A DNA stretch of 64,000 nucleotides from Alphaproteobacteria bacterium (GCA_016778985.1 JADHOM010000006.1:1-64000), one strand, 5' to 3'. Counted from the first letter of the stretch, positions 1 through 10,200 are shown. Made by a program: numbers and translations. The notes: generated by a model from the letters alone, not told the origin.

Positions 1-2
1 AG

Positions 3-185
3 ATACGCAATTTGCTGTTTCAAATTATCACTGATATAGCAAAAGAAAATGGCTATACTCTGGTTATGCAAAAGCAGAATGTCATTCTATATGACTCATC
101 AATTGATATATCCAAAGAGGCATTAGATCGGCTGAATGAGCGCACAAAGGATATGACGGTTACCTTCACTAATAAGGATAATTAA
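3..185 (+). CDS. skp: OmpH/Skp family periplasmic chaperone, C-terminal part
   Basis: The frame is open from the left edge of the window and ends at TAA 183-185, so only about the last 60 residues are present. The tail reads like OmpH/Skp: a helical segment with AKENGYTLVM, then a VILYDSS strand and an ISKEALDRLNERT helix, close to the usual 'DIT..V...LN' ending. Skp holds unfolded outer membrane proteins in the periplasm. Its stop overlaps the lpxD start (TAATG), so the two are translationally coupled. This is the common bamA-skp-lpxD-fabZ-lpxA order, although bamA itself lies outside the window. The family call rests on the C-terminus and context only. Confidence 0.75.
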   Translation: MRNLLFQIITDIAKENGYTLVMQKQNVILYDSSIDISKEALDRLNERTKDMTVTFTNKDN

Positions 186-1240
186 TGTCTGATGATCGGC
201 ATATTGTATTATCTGCTTTCCCTTTGACTGTTGCTGATGCGGTATTGCTGACGATGGGCGAATTATCTTGTGGTGAGATGACAACCCCGATTACCCATGC
301 CACGATGCTTGAATATGCGGGCAAAGGGGCGGTCTGTTTTGCTGAAGATATGAAAGCATTTGAACGTCTCAACCAGACAAAAGATGTGACATGTCTTATC
401 ACTCAGGATATTTGGCATCATTTATCGGAAGAAACCAATTATGATGACGTGTCAATTGCTCTGATCATTGTGGATCGTCCGAAAGATCGATTTGCGTCAT
501 TAATGTCACGGCTTTATCCGCCATCAGCATCAACTGGTAAAATCGACACTATGGCATCGATAGCCGCTGATGCTACAATCGGACACAATGTTCAAATTGA
601 TGCCTTTGCTCGGATTGGCAGTAAGGCGGTCATTGGCGATAACACCATTATTGCCTCTAATACGGTGATTGGCGATAATGTCATTATTGGCCGTGATTGT
701 TGGATCATGCCTGGCGTGCATATTGAGCATGCGACGCTCGGTGATCAGGTTCAGATTTCCTCAGGCTCGGTGATTGGCCATATAGGTTTTGGGGTGACTG
801 GTGATGGTAAAAATCAGCTCATTTCTCATATTGGTAAGGTCATCATCGGCGATCATTGCTATATCGGCGCCTTGAACTCAATAGATCGCGGCATGTTAGG
901 AGACACGGTGATTGGTAATCATGTTATGACAGATAGCCAATGTCATATCGCGCATAATGTTCAGATTGGCAATGGCTGTATCATTTGCGCGAAATCGGGT
1001 ATCGCTGGGTCAGTTACCATTGGTGAGCGGAATATTTTCGGCCCTGATGTGGGTGTGGCCAGCCATGTTACCATTGGCTCAGGTAATTTATTTGCATCTC
1101 GGTCAGGGATCACCAAAGATGTTAGTAGCGGCAATGTCATGGGCGGCTTTCCTGCTGTTCCCATTGCTGATTATCGTGTTCAGGTGGCAGCAGTCCGCCG
1201 TCTAGCACGCAACCTGAAGTCGAGAGCTGGAAAGGAATAA
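185..1240 (+). CDS. lpxD: UDP-3-O-acylglucosamine N-acyltransferase LpxD
   Basis: Third acylation step of lipid A synthesis: moves a 3-hydroxyacyl chain from ACP to the 2-amine of UDP-3-O-acyl-glucosamine, in the cytoplasm. The 351-residue length is normal. About the first 105 residues form the uridine-binding domain. Residues 110-330 are hexapeptide repeats ([IV]G-x4) of a left-handed beta helix. His257 in HIAHNVQIG matches the catalytic histidine of the family. The start ATG at 185 overlaps the stop of the upstream chaperone gene, and fabZ begins 2 nt after the end, so this is one operon. Confidence 0.96.
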   Translation: MSDDRHIVLSAFPLTVADAVLLTMGELSCGEMTTPITHATMLEYAGKGAVCFAEDMKAFERLNQTKDVTCLITQDIWHHLSEETNYDDVSIALIIVDRPKDRFASLMSRLYPPSASTGKIDTMASIAADATIGHNVQIDAFARIGSKAVIGDNTIIASNTVIGDNVIIGRDCWIMPGVHIEHATLGDQVQISSGSVIGHIGFGVTGDGKNQLISHIGKVIIGDHCYIGALNSIDRGMLGDTVIGNHVMTDSQCHIAHNVQIGNGCIICAKSGIAGSVTIGERNIFGPDVGVASHVTIGSGNLFASRSGITKDVSSGNVMGGFPAVPIADYRVQVAAVRRLARNLKSRAGKE

Positions 1241-1242
1241 CA

Positions 1243-1704
1243 ATGTCTGCTGATGAAATTATATTGAAACATAATGATATTATTAAATTAATCCCACATC
1301 GGTATCCATTTTTGCTTGTCGATAAGGTCAAAGACATTGTCCCCGGAGAATCTGCCATTGGCATTAAAGCCATTACCAGCACTGAGCCGCATCTTTTTGG
1401 CCATTTTCCAGACCATCCGATTATGCCTGGAGTGTTGATTATTGAAGCCATGGCACAGACCGCAGGAGTTCTGGTGGCGTATTCGGAAAAAGATAAACTC
1501 AAGCAAGACATGCATGTCTATTTCACGACCATAGAAAATGCGCGTTTCCGTGCGCCTTCGCATCCCGGTGATGTGCTGGAATGTCATGTCAGGCGTGTCG
1601 GCGGCAAATCCATGCTTCATAAGTTTGAGGCAGAAGCCATAAATGATGGAAAGAGAGTCGCCACGGCAAGCTTTTCCGCTATGATTGTTGAGCCAGGAAG
1701 ATAG
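1243..1704 (+). CDS. fabZ: 3-hydroxyacyl-ACP dehydratase FabZ
   Basis: Dehydrates 3-hydroxyacyl-ACP to trans-2-enoyl-ACP in fatty acid elongation and competes with LpxA/LpxD for the same hydroxyacyl-ACP pool. It is a 153-residue single hotdog domain. His54 in GHFPDHPIMPG and Glu68 in IIEAMAQ are the catalytic pair, at the same numbering as E. coli FabZ. It sits between lpxD and lpxA in the standard lipid A operon. An AAAGGAA ribosome binding site lies just upstream of the ATG. Confidence 0.97.
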   Translation: MSADEIILKHNDIIKLIPHRYPFLLVDKVKDIVPGESAIGIKAITSTEPHLFGHFPDHPIMPGVLIIEAMAQTAGVLVAYSEKDKLKQDMHVYFTTIENARFRAPSHPGDVLECHVRRVGGKSMLHKFEAEAINDGKRVATASFSAMIVEPGR

Positions 1705-1712
1705 AGGGTAAG

Positions 1713-2516
1713 ATGCCGGCTGAAATCCACCCCACCGCCATTATTGCTAGTGGCGCAGAGATTGGCGACAATGTATCTATTGGGCCATATTGCTGTATTG
1801 GCGGCAATGTTCGGATTGGTAATGACACGGTGCTGCATCAATCTGTCATCATAGATGGCTATACGGATATTGGTGAAGGCAATGAGATATTCCCCCATGC
1901 GGTTCTTGGTAAAGCGCCGCAACACACGCGCTATAAGGGTGAGCCGTCAACCTTGGTCATCGGTGATCATAACCTGATCAGAGAGCATGTTACCATGCAT
2001 CCGGGCACCGAAGTCGGCGATATGACAACACAGATTGGCTCAAACAGCATGTTTATGGCAGGCTCACATATCGCTCATGATTGTGTCGTTGAGGACCATG
2101 TGATTTTTTCCAATTATGTTCAGGTTGGCGGCCATGTCCATATAGGTAAGCATTGTTATCTTGGCGCTTTGGTAGGGGTTCACCCATTTGTTCGTATTGG
2201 CCGTAATACGATTATTGGCGGCTTGTCTAAGGTTGAGTCTGATATCATCCCATTTAGCAGAGCCGATGGTAATGCCTGTTATGTTGACGGCATCAATATC
2301 ATTGGGCTTGAGCGTAATGGGTTTAGTAAAGCAAGTATTAAGACGCTTCGCCGCGCCTATAAAGACCTGTTCAAAGCTGAGGGAAGTTTTGAGGAGCGCA
2401 TAGTTAGGGCGCAGACGACATATGCCGGCGATGAAGACGTTAAAGTCATCTTGGATTTTATTACGTCAAACGAAAAGAGAGCCATCATGCAGGCTAAACG
2501 TAATGGAAAATCCTAA
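1713..2516 (+). CDS. lpxA: UDP-N-acetylglucosamine O-acyltransferase LpxA
   Basis: First step of lipid A synthesis: acylates the 3-OH of UDP-GlcNAc from 3-hydroxyacyl-ACP. At 267 residues it is of typical length. Hexapeptide repeats fill residues 5-190 (left-handed beta helix), followed by a helical C-terminal domain. His122 in SHIAHDC matches the catalytic His of LpxA. The start lies 8 nt after fabZ behind a GAGGG ribosome binding site, and the end overlaps the lpxI start by 14 nt. The residue that sets acyl-chain length could not be assigned by eye. Confidence 0.96.
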   Translation: MPAEIHPTAIIASGAEIGDNVSIGPYCCIGGNVRIGNDTVLHQSVIIDGYTDIGEGNEIFPHAVLGKAPQHTRYKGEPSTLVIGDHNLIREHVTMHPGTEVGDMTTQIGSNSMFMAGSHIAHDCVVEDHVIFSNYVQVGGHVHIGKHCYLGALVGVHPFVRIGRNTIIGGLSKVESDIIPFSRADGNACYVDGINIIGLERNGFSKASIKTLRRAYKDLFKAEGSFEERIVRAQTTYAGDEDVKVILDFITSNEKRAIMQAKRNGKS

Positions 2517-3348
2517 CCAAACGATTGGTATTCTTGCCGCCGCTGGTGATATGCCTGTTATCTTGAGCAAGCAGTTACAAGCCGCAGGTTATTCCACCCA
2601 TATTATCGCTATTGAAAAAATGGCTGATGCCGTCCTGCCAATGGCTGATGCTGTGATTAGGCTTGGTGCGTTAAAGAAAATCATTTCTTCATTCCAAGAT
2701 GCTGAATGTCGCCAAATGATCATGACAGGTAAGTTTATCCGCCCTAGCTTGCTGCAGATTAGACCTGATTTAACTGGTGCTAAACTGGCCTTAAAAGCGT
2801 TATCGGTGAGCGATAATAACGCCCTGCAACTCATTTCAGATTTCTTGGCAGGTTATGATATTGAGATGGCAGATTTGCAAAGCCTACTGCCACATATCTA
2901 TGCGACAGCAGGGGTTATGGCAGGCAAAAAGCCAACTAAACAACAAGATGCCAGTATTCAAAAAGCCTTAACCGTGCTTGCCGCTCTAGGTGATTGTGAT
3001 GTCGGGCAAGCGGTTGTAGTGCAAACAGATCGTGTCTTAGCCATTGAAGCCGCCGAAGGTACGAATGCGATGATAAGCCGGGCGCGGCAATATCAATCCC
3101 CTGATCTGTTGCCGCCAATCATGGTGAAAACATCCAAGCGTGGTCAGAATAAGCGGCTTGATCCGCCTGTGATTGGCGCAGAAACGCTAGCCATTGCGGC
3201 AGAACATGGGATCACTATGATTGCTGTTGAGGCAGGTGGCGTTATTCTCGCTGATCGAGATCATTGTCTTGAGGAAGCCAAGCGTTTAGGCATATCGCTT
3301 ATTGGAGTATCGGCTAATATAGCACCCTCCGATGGAGTGAAGACGTGA
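2503..3348 (+). CDS. lpxI: UDP-2,3-diacylglucosamine pyrophosphatase LpxI (DUF1009)
   Basis: Hydrolyses UDP-2,3-diacylglucosamine to lipid X and UMP; LpxI replaces LpxH in most alphaproteobacteria. The ATG at 2503 gives 281 residues beginning MENPNQTIGILAAAGDMP, a family-like start. The frame stays open upstream inside lpxA, but the longer form would add residues without homology to the family. It overlaps the lpxA end by 14 nt and the lpxB start by 4 nt (GTGA), so coupling is tight. The C-terminal half contains a GQNKRLDPPVIG segment and a glycine-rich VEAGGVILAD stretch as in DUF1009 proteins. Confidence 0.93.
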   Translation: MENPNQTIGILAAAGDMPVILSKQLQAAGYSTHIIAIEKMADAVLPMADAVIRLGALKKIISSFQDAECRQMIMTGKFIRPSLLQIRPDLTGAKLALKALSVSDNNALQLISDFLAGYDIEMADLQSLLPHIYATAGVMAGKKPTKQQDASIQKALTVLAALGDCDVGQAVVVQTDRVLAIEAAEGTNAMISRARQYQSPDLLPPIMVKTSKRGQNKRLDPPVIGAETLAIAAEHGITMIAVEAGGVILADRDHCLEEAKRLGISLIGVSANIAPSDGVKT

Positions 3349-4490
3349 GCAAGGCGCCTAGCATTTTTATTCTAGCAGGGGAGCCTTCAGCAGACCGTCT
3401 TGGTAAATCTCTGATGGAAGCCTGCCGGGGGAAAGCGACATTTTTTGGGATGGGAGGCGATGATATGATCGCCGAAGGGCTGGAAAGCATTGCGCCGCCT
3501 GATGCTCTAACCATCATGGGAATTACCCAGATATTAAAGGCAATCCCAAGGGTCTCGCGGCTAGCCAATGAAATGATTGATGTGATATTTGCGCGTCGCC
3601 CTGATGCTATTGTGACGATTGATAGCAAAGGCTTTTCCTTGCGCTTTGCCAAGAGACTAAAAAAACGCATGGCGAGGGAAGGCTGGCATGCGCCAATCAT
3701 TCATTTAGTGGCACCAACAGTCTGGTGTTGGGGCAAATGGCGGGCTAAACCTTTTGCCAAGGTGATGGATAAATTGCTTTGTCTGTTTCCCTTTGAGCCG
3801 CCATATTTTACCCCTCATGGTGGTCATGCCGAATATGTTGGTCACCCGATCCTGGAACGGCAGCCACCAGATAAATCCCTTGCCCGTCAAGCCTTGGGGA
3901 TAGATGCTGATGCCAGTGTTCTTGTGATGTTGCCGGGTAGCCGCAAAAGTGAAATTAAACAACTGATGCCGGTTATGCTAGCGGCACAGAAGCGGTTGCA
4001 GGCGCAATATCATAACTTGCAGACGATATTACCTGTTTCATCGCATGTCGCGCCAATCATCAAAGCCTATTGCGCTGATCATCCCGCGATTAGGTTGGTG
4101 GAAGGTGATGGCCAAACCATGACGGCATGTGCCGCTGGTGACGCTGGCATTATCTGTTCAGGGACGGTAACGCTTGAGGCCGCGATGACTGGGTTGGCCG
4201 GGATTGTCATCTATAAACCTGACTGGTTTTCTATGTTTATAGGCTGGCTGCTGGCTGATCTTAATCAAATTGTCTTGGCTAATGTGATCACAGCTAAACC
4301 GCTTTATCGGCTCTTGCTCTGGCGAAAGGTTACGCCTGACGCGCTGATAGATGCTGTTAATCAGACGTTTGATCATCCTGAAATGGGCGCCAAGATTGCA
4401 GGCGCAATGGCCGAGGTGACGGCTTATAGTAGAGAAAATCACTTTGGTCAGACATCGGCGCAAGCGATTTTGTCTAGTATTAAAAGATAA
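3345..4490 (+). CDS. lpxB: Lipid-A-disaccharide synthase LpxB
   Basis: Peripheral-membrane GT19 glycosyltransferase that joins lipid X and UDP-2,3-diacylglucosamine into the lipid A disaccharide. It has 381 residues and a GTG start inside the lpxI stop (GTGA). The N-terminal motif is AGEPSADRLG, a slight variant of the usual AGE.SGD.LG. GSRKSEIKQLMP near residue 200 and ICSGTVTLEAA near 270 mark the UDP-sugar side. Last gene of the lipid A operon, facing the convergent gltA 10 nt away with no visible hairpin terminator between them. Confidence 0.95.
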   Translation: MSKAPSIFILAGEPSADRLGKSLMEACRGKATFFGMGGDDMIAEGLESIAPPDALTIMGITQILKAIPRVSRLANEMIDVIFARRPDAIVTIDSKGFSLRFAKRLKKRMAREGWHAPIIHLVAPTVWCWGKWRAKPFAKVMDKLLCLFPFEPPYFTPHGGHAEYVGHPILERQPPDKSLARQALGIDADASVLVMLPGSRKSEIKQLMPVMLAAQKRLQAQYHNLQTILPVSSHVAPIIKAYCADHPAIRLVEGDGQTMTACAAGDAGIICSGTVTLEAAMTGLAGIVIYKPDWFSMFIGWLLADLNQIVLANVITAKPLYRLLLWRKVTPDALIDAVNQTFDHPEMGAKIAGAMAEVTAYSRENHFGQTSAQAILSSIKR

Positions 4491-4500
4491 AACGCCGTGA

Positions 4501-5799
4501 TTAGCCGCGGTCTTCAATCGGCGTATATGATTTAGGATTAGGCCCTGTATATAACTGACGCGGGCGACCAATGCGCTGCATCGGGTCCTCAATCATTTCT
4601 TTCCATTGCGAGACCCAGCCAACGGTTCGCGCAACAGCAAACAAAACCGTGAACATAGATGTCGGGAAGCCCATTGCCTTTAAGATAATTCCTGAATAGA
4701 AATCAACATTGGGATAGAGTTTCTTTTCAATAAAATAAGAATCCTTTAAGGCGATCTCTTCAAGTTCTAGGGCAATTTCTAATAAAGGATCATTGTTAAT
4801 GCCAAGTTGCTTGAGCACTTTGTGACATTCTTCGCGCATGACTTTAGCACGCGGGTCAAAGTTTTTATAAACTCGATGACCAAAACCAAACAGCCGAAAT
4901 GGATCATTTTTATCACGGGCGCGTTTAATATATTCAGGAATATTGGAGCGATCACCAATCTCATGCAGCATATCCAACACCGCTTCGTTAGCGCCGCCAT
5001 GCGCCGGCCCCCAAAGCGCCGCAATTCCTGCGGCAATACAAGCAAACGGATTAGCACCTGATGAGCCAGCAAGGCGAACGGTTGAGGTAGACGCATTTTG
5101 TTCATGATCGGCATGGAGGATAAGAATCTTATCCATTGCTGAGGCGAGAACAGGATTAATCTGATATTCCTCAGTCGGAACAGCAAAGCACATATGCAAG
5201 AAGTTCTCAGCATAGGTTAAATTATTCTTTGGATAATTAAATGGCTGGCCTGTTGAATATTTGAACGCCATTGCCGCTAAGGTAGGCATTTTTGCAATCA
5301 GCCGCCGTGATGCAACCATGCGCTGAATGGGATCACTAATGTCGGTAGAGTCATGATAAAACGCTGATAAAGCACCTGTCACGCCACAGAGAATTGCCAT
5401 CGGATGCGCGTCGCGGCGAAAGCCACGGAAAAAGCTGTTGATTTGTTCATGCACCATCGTGTGATGCGTGATGGCATGATCAAACTCATCTTTTTCATCT
5501 TGGTTGGGCAATTTTCCATTTAATAACAGATAGCAGACCTCAAGAAAGTCACTTTTCTCTGCCAGCTCATCAATCGAGTATCCACCATGCATAAGCTGGC
5601 CTTTATCGCCATCAATGTAAGTCAGCTGTGACTTACATGACGCGGTCACCATAAAGCCAGGATCAAATGTAAAAAACCCCAATTCAGTTTGCAGTTTTCT
5701 TATATCAATGACTGGGCTTCCAACCGTGCCATCCATAACTGGCAGCTCAATTGATTTGTTTGTTTCGCTATCGGTGACTGTAACGGTTCGATTTGTCAT
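4501..5799 (-). CDS. gltA: Citrate synthase (type II, hexameric class)
   Basis: Condenses oxaloacetate and acetyl-CoA into citrate, the entry step of the TCA cycle. The 432-residue length fits the Gram-negative NADH-sensitive class. The N-terminal beta region (about 1-60) is followed by the catalytic fold. Conserved segments carry the active residues: [12 protein letters not shown] (His), [15 protein letters not shown] (His and Arg) and NVDFYSGI (Asp). Transcribed separately from gltX, from a promoter in the 47-nt gap. This placement of gltA between lpxB and gltX recurs in alphaproteobacteria. Confidence 0.97.
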   Translation of the reverse strand: MTNRTVTVTDSETNKSIELPVMDGTVGSPVIDIRKLQTELGFFTFDPGFMVTASCKSQLTYIDGDKGQLMHGGYSIDELAEKSDFLEVCYLLLNGKLPNQDEKDEFDHAITHHTMVHEQINSFFRGFRRDAHPMAILCGVTGALSAFYHDSTDISDPIQRMVASRRLIAKMPTLAAMAFKYSTGQPFNYPKNNLTYAENFLHMCFAVPTEEYQINPVLASAMDKILILHADHEQNASTSTVRLAGSSGANPFACIAAGIAALWGPAHGGANEAVLDMLHEIGDRSNIPEYIKRARDKNDPFRLFGFGHRVYKNFDPRAKVMREECHKVLKQLGINNDPLLEIALELEEIALKDSYFIEKKLYPNVDFYSGIILKAMGFPTSMFTVLFAVARTVGWVSQWKEMIEDPMQRIGRPRQLYTGPNPKSYTPIEDRG

Positions 5800-5836
5800 T
5801 TGATTAAACCAATGGCTAGAGAATAACTGAAATCCT

Positions 5837-5865
5837 ATTATATCGGTTAGACAGAGTTATTGCAA
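5837..5865 (-). promoter_or_regulatory. Sigma-70-type promoter for gltA
   Basis: On the minus strand, TTGCAA (5865-5860) is followed by 17 nt and a perfect TATAAT (5842-5837). The -35 lies within the 3' end of gltX, so gltA can be expressed independently of gltX. The leader to the ATG would be roughly 30 nt. Identified by eye only. Confidence 0.65.
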
Positions 5866-7223
5866 ACGTTGTTGAGCCGCAACACCACTTGTTCTTGTCC
5901 TAATGTCGCAAGCAGCAGAGCAATATCTGGGGCTTGACGGGTTCCGGTTAAGGCAACACGCAACCCAGGGCCAATATCGCGCATTTTTATTTCATGCTGA
6001 GTGAGCCAGTCTGAAAACCACGCTTTGACGGCATCTGTATCCTCCAATCCAACAGGATAATCCTCAGCCAGTTTGTGAAGCCGTGCCAACATATCACTAT
6101 CCAGCAAGGGCCTTGCGTCCGCATCAATGGCTGGCGGTGTTGAGATAAGCGCAAAATGTGCCATTTTGGGTAAGTCTGTGACCAACTGAGCGCGTTCTTT
6201 CAGCGCTGGTATTAGCAGCCGAAGCCTTTTTTCAATATCATCAGATAGCGGGTCTTCCGATACCAGTTTTATTAAATCCGCATCAGCCATGTTCGCTAGA
6301 TATTGGCTGTTGAGCGCCGTCAGCTTAGTGGTATCAAAGCGGGCAGGTGACTTGCCGACACTATCCAGATCAAACCAGGTGATCGCTTGCTCGCGGGTAA
6401 TCATTTCATCATCACCATGGCTCCAGCCTAGCCTGAGCAGGTAATTATTTACCGCTTCTGGCAGAAATCCCATATCCCGATATGCGGTGACTGATAACGC
6501 ACCGTGGCGTTTTGATAATTTAGCGCCATCTGCACCATGGATAAGCGGAATATGTGCATATTGAGGTTGCTGCCATCCCATCGCCTCAATAATCTTTAGC
6601 TGACGGAAGGCATTATTAAGGTGGTCATCACCGCGAATAATATGCGTAATTCCCATATCATGATCATCAACAACCACCGCCAGCATATAGGTCGGGGTGC
6701 CATCACTCCTCAACATAACCAGATCATCTAGCTGAAGATGCTGAACGGTGACATCGCCTTGAACCACATCAGGGATTGTGGTGGCGCCATCTATAGGCAT
6801 TTTTAATCTGACAACATAAGGTGCATCAGGCGCCTCAGCCGCTGTTTTATCACGCCAAGGGGAGCGAATAGGGTGGCCTAGTGTGCGCGCTTGTAGCCGC
6901 ATTTCGGACAATTCATCAGCGCTCAGATAACAGCGATATGCCAAGCCTTTTTCAAGCAGCGCATGGGCAACCTCAACATGCCTTTCGATGCGGCTGAACT
7001 GATAGACAGGGTCTTTATCACCTGCCAGATCAAGCCAATTAAGGCCATCATGAATGGCCGCGATAGCTTCATCTGTTGACCGCGCGCGGTCAGTATCCTC
7101 AATGCGGATCAGATAGGTGCCGCCATGATGACGAGCAAATAAATAATTAAATAATGCTGTTCGCGCCCCACCAATATGAAGGAAACCTGTTGGCGAAGGT
7201 GCAAATCGTGTGACGACGCTCAT
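5847..7223 (-). CDS. gltX: Glutamyl-tRNA synthetase
   Basis: Class I aminoacyl-tRNA synthetase charging tRNA-Glu. It has 458 residues. The HIGH-type motif lies in [15 protein letters not shown] near residues 8-20, and KLSKRHG near residue 234 is the KMSKS loop. The C-terminal alpha-helical domain binds the anticodon. Many alphaproteobacteria have two gltX copies, one of them able to load tRNA-Gln with Glu; which class this is cannot be decided by eye. gatCAB in the same window fits such a pathway. The gene diverges from comEC across 32 nt. Confidence 0.96.
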   Translation of the reverse strand: MSVVTRFAPSPTGFLHIGGARTALFNYLFARHHGGTYLIRIEDTDRARSTDEAIAAIHDGLNWLDLAGDKDPVYQFSRIERHVEVAHALLEKGLAYRCYLSADELSEMRLQARTLGHPIRSPWRDKTAAEAPDAPYVVRLKMPIDGATTIPDVVQGDVTVQHLQLDDLVMLRSDGTPTYMLAVVVDDHDMGITHIIRGDDHLNNAFRQLKIIEAMGWQQPQYAHIPLIHGADGAKLSKRHGALSVTAYRDMGFLPEAVNNYLLRLGWSHGDDEMITREQAITWFDLDSVGKSPARFDTTKLTALNSQYLANMADADLIKLVSEDPLSDDIEKRLRLLIPALKERAQLVTDLPKMAHFALISTPPAIDADARPLLDSDMLARLHKLAEDYPVGLEDTDAVKAWFSDWLTQHEIKMRDIGPGLRVALTGTRQAPDIALLLATLGQEQVVLRLNNVCNNSV

Positions 7224-7255
7224 AAAATATTAACCTTTTTGGTTCATAGTGAGAA

Positions 7256-9469
7256 ATGACTCATAACACGCCCGAAGAAAAATCGCCAGCCGAGACCAAT
7301 CAGGCTGATAAATCCATATCACCAACCGATAGTTTGTCAAAAGCCTGGATGAATACTCAACCGGAAACGCCATTGCCAGCAATTATTAATTTTCGGCAAG
7401 GCTGGTCAGTGATAACAGCATTACTGCTAGGAATTGGCGTTATTATAGGGCAAGTCTTATCCACTGATATGCGCTTGCCGTATCTGCCAGAGCTTGTCGG
7501 TGATGAAGGCAACAGAGGCCTCTGGGTTTGGCTATTGGGAATAGCTGGGCTAACTGGTGTTCTGGCCTTCGTGATGTTGTGGCGCGGTTGGCTCTGGCTT
7601 GGGAAGCACTGCGCCACCATTGCCATTATCGCATCGGGGGCTGGCGTCATGAGTTATCATCATGATCATCTGCCAGCAGCGGCGGCCATGCCTGATCAGC
7701 CGGTTATGGTCACGTTGATAGTGACCGAAAGCCAGCGTTACAGGAACAATCGTCAACAGATAAAAGCCCTGATCGCGCCTGATGATCCTTTGCATGCGCT
7801 GACAGGAAAGCATTTGACGCGATTGATTGTACCCACATATATAAATTGGCTTTATCCGGGATATCGGATTAAGGCTGAGGTCGCATTTCAGCCATTACTG
7901 CCGCAATTATTGCCTGAAGGTTTTGACTTCACGAGACATGCGCTACGCCAAAATATCGTCTCAACAGGGTTTATCCGTGATGTCATTGCCATAGAAGACA
8001 CATCACAATTTGCGATAGCGCGGTGGCGTAGGGTCTTTCAGGAAAAGCTTTATGCAAGCATGGATGAGGATTTAGCGGCACCGATTGCATCTGCCTTATT
8101 GCCGGGGTTGCGATCATCTATTCCGGCTGATTTACGCGAGGCATGGCGCGGCGCGGGTCTGGCGCATCTGCTAGCTATATCTGGGCTTCATATGATGCTG
8201 GTTGGCGGCATTATTTTGGTCTTGGTGCGGCTGGTGATGAGCTGTTTTCCCATCTTTTCGAGCCGCCTTTCGTCGTTTCGCATCGCCGCCATGACCGCCC
8301 TGCCTTTATGTATGTTTTATCTCATATTCGCGGGTATTCCGGTCAGCGCCTTACGTGCCTTTATCATGTTAGGCCTGGCATTGGTGGCGGTATCCATGTC
8401 ACGCCGCGGGATCACGCTTCACCATGTTGCGGTGGCGGCAATCCTTATTCTCATCACTGATCCATCCAGCCTTTTTGGGCCAGCGTTTCAGATGTCATTT
8501 TCTGCTGTCTTTGCGCTTGTGGTGGCATGGAATATCTGGCTCAAGCGTGATAAGCCAAGGCCGAGAAGGTGGGTGTTGCGGCTATGGCGGTATTTTGTTG
8601 GTGTCGCCATATCTTCATTGATTGCATCACTGGCATCAATGCCTTTTGCGCTATATCATTTTGGCATCGCAACCTCATGGTCAATTCTGGCAAATATCAT
8701 TGGCATGCCGTTAATGGGGATGGTGATCATGCCAATGGGCGTGATGGCATTGCTGTTATCGCCACTAGGGCTGGAGTCTATGCCGCTTTCTGTCATGAAT
8801 ATCGGCATCCTGATCTTATCAAGAGTGGCTGAGGCGATTAGCTCATGGCAAGGCGCTAGAATAGCCGTGTTCCCGCCATCGGCTTATATTGTTCTGCTAT
8901 TAGCGATTGGCATGGTGGCTTTGGGCATAGGTAACAGGTTATGGCGGTGGCTAAGTGCGGCTATTTATATGGCTGCCTTTGGGTTATGGATGGTTGATCC
9001 ACGTCCTGTCGCCGGAGTTATCGTGAACTATGGCAAACCGATTTTAGCGGTGATGAGCAGTGATGGAAATCTCTTAACCAATACGCGCAAAACTGATGGA
9101 TTTGCCAGCCAAATCTTAGCCAAGCCATTTGGCCGATCAGAAATGATATATGTGCGAGAATATCCAAATTCTGATCAGGAGAATGTCGTCTGCGAGCGTC
9201 AAACTTGCTATATTCTGGCGGTTAACGGTCAGGTATTTGCGATGGTCTGGGCAGCATCTGATTTAACCATTGCCTGCCAGAAAGCAGATATTGTGTTGGC
9301 ATTGGTGCGGGCGCGATATCCTTGCCGTGATGGAAGTCTACTCATTGACCACGATGATTACAGAGAGCGTGGCGGTATGCTAGTCTATGCGGTTGATGGT
9401 GAAGTTGATAATCAGGCTAATAATAAAGCGTCAGGGGCTAGCATCCGGTGGGTTAATACTGCCGAATAA
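7256..9469 (+). CDS. comEC: ComEC/Rec2-family DNA uptake channel
   Basis: Inner membrane channel moving single-stranded DNA into the cytoplasm during natural transformation. It has 737 residues. A polar N-terminal tail of about 45 residues precedes two hydrophobic helices and a soluble OB-like region (about 120-240). The competence domain starts near residue 290 with the signature HLLAISGLHMML around 302, followed by many membrane helices to about 570. The last 150 residues are soluble with scattered Cys but no visible HxHxDH, so the metallo-beta-lactamase domain of longer ComEC proteins appears absent. Its 3' end overlaps lexA by 17 nt. Confidence 0.9.
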   Translation: MTHNTPEEKSPAETNQADKSISPTDSLSKAWMNTQPETPLPAIINFRQGWSVITALLLGIGVIIGQVLSTDMRLPYLPELVGDEGNRGLWVWLLGIAGLTGVLAFVMLWRGWLWLGKHCATIAIIASGAGVMSYHHDHLPAAAAMPDQPVMVTLIVTESQRYRNNRQQIKALIAPDDPLHALTGKHLTRLIVPTYINWLYPGYRIKAEVAFQPLLPQLLPEGFDFTRHALRQNIVSTGFIRDVIAIEDTSQFAIARWRRVFQEKLYASMDEDLAAPIASALLPGLRSSIPADLREAWRGAGLAHLLAISGLHMMLVGGIILVLVRLVMSCFPIFSSRLSSFRIAAMTALPLCMFYLIFAGIPVSALRAFIMLGLALVAVSMSRRGITLHHVAVAAILILITDPSSLFGPAFQMSFSAVFALVVAWNIWLKRDKPRPRRWVLRLWRYFVGVAISSLIASLASMPFALYHFGIATSWSILANIIGMPLMGMVIMPMGVMALLLSPLGLESMPLSVMNIGILILSRVAEAISSWQGARIAVFPPSAYIVLLLAIGMVALGIGNRLWRWLSAAIYMAAFGLWMVDPRPVAGVIVNYGKPILAVMSSDGNLLTNTRKTDGFASQILAKPFGRSEMIYVREYPNSDQENVVCERQTCYILAVNGQVFAMVWAASDLTIACQKADIVLALVRARYPCRDGSLLIDHDDYRERGGMLVYAVDGEVDNQANNKASGASIRWVNTAE

Positions 9470-10163
9470 GAGCTTTTAATGTGCCTTGGATTTTAACCTG
9501 ATCAGGGCCAAAAATGCGTGTCTCATATCTGCTATTAGCGGGTTCAAGCGCAATGCTATGTGATTTTCGGCGCAGACGTTTCAGTGTGGCTTCGTCATCT
9601 TCATCAAGAAATGCCACAACAATATCGCCGTTTTGGGCGGTATCGCCTTTTTCGATCAGCACCGTGTCGCCATCCATAATCCCTGCCTCAATCATTGAAT
9701 CACCCTCAATCGTCAGGGCAAAATACTCACCCCTGCCTAGCATATGTTCGGGTACTTGAATGGAATGTGAGGCATCTGAAATGGCGGCAATTGGGGTTCC
9801 CGCCGCAATTTTCCCCAGTAAAGGAATGTCAACAACGGGATATTCTGTTTCCATGCGTTGCAGTTGGGTATTTGGGGTAGAGGATGCATCCGCTACATCT
9901 GGTAAATTGCTAATATTATCAGTGAGATTAAGCCGTGTATAGGCTGCGCCATCAGGATGTCGCAAAATATCAACCGCACGGGCGCGATTATGAAGCCGCG
10001 CAATATAGCCGCGTTCTTCCAAGGCAGACATAACTCGGTGGATGCCTGATTTTGATTTTAATCCTGCCGCATGGCATAATTCTTCAAAACTAGGGGCAAT
10101 GCCAGTGTTTTCAACATGGTGAATAATCAGCATGAGGATATCGCGTTGTTTCTTGGTTAGCAT
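9453..10163 (-). CDS. lexA: LexA repressor, SOS regulator
   Basis: Represses SOS genes and is inactivated by RecA-stimulated self-cleavage. It has 236 residues. The N-terminal winged helix-turn-helix is residues 1-67 (PSFEELCHAAGLKSKSGIHR). A variable linker follows. Cleavage is expected at Ala121-Gly122 in GKIAAGTP. Ser156 in EGDSMIEAG and Lys195 in EATLKRL form the Ser-Lys dyad. A LexA-like operator lies 38 nt upstream, suggesting autoregulation. The linker of about 40 residues is long but normal for alphaproteobacteria. Its 3' end overlaps comEC. Confidence 0.96.
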   Translation of the reverse strand: MLTKKQRDILMLIIHHVENTGIAPSFEELCHAAGLKSKSGIHRVMSALEERGYIARLHNRARAVDILRHPDGAAYTRLNLTDNISNLPDVADASSTPNTQLQRMETEYPVVDIPLLGKIAAGTPIAAISDASHSIQVPEHMLGRGEYFALTIEGDSMIEAGIMDGDTVLIEKGDTAQNGDIVVAFLDEDDEATLKRLRRKSHSIALEPANSRYETRIFGPDQVKIQGTLKALIRQY

Positions 10164-10200
10164 AATATGCTCCCATATGATACCTATATGATCCCTATTT

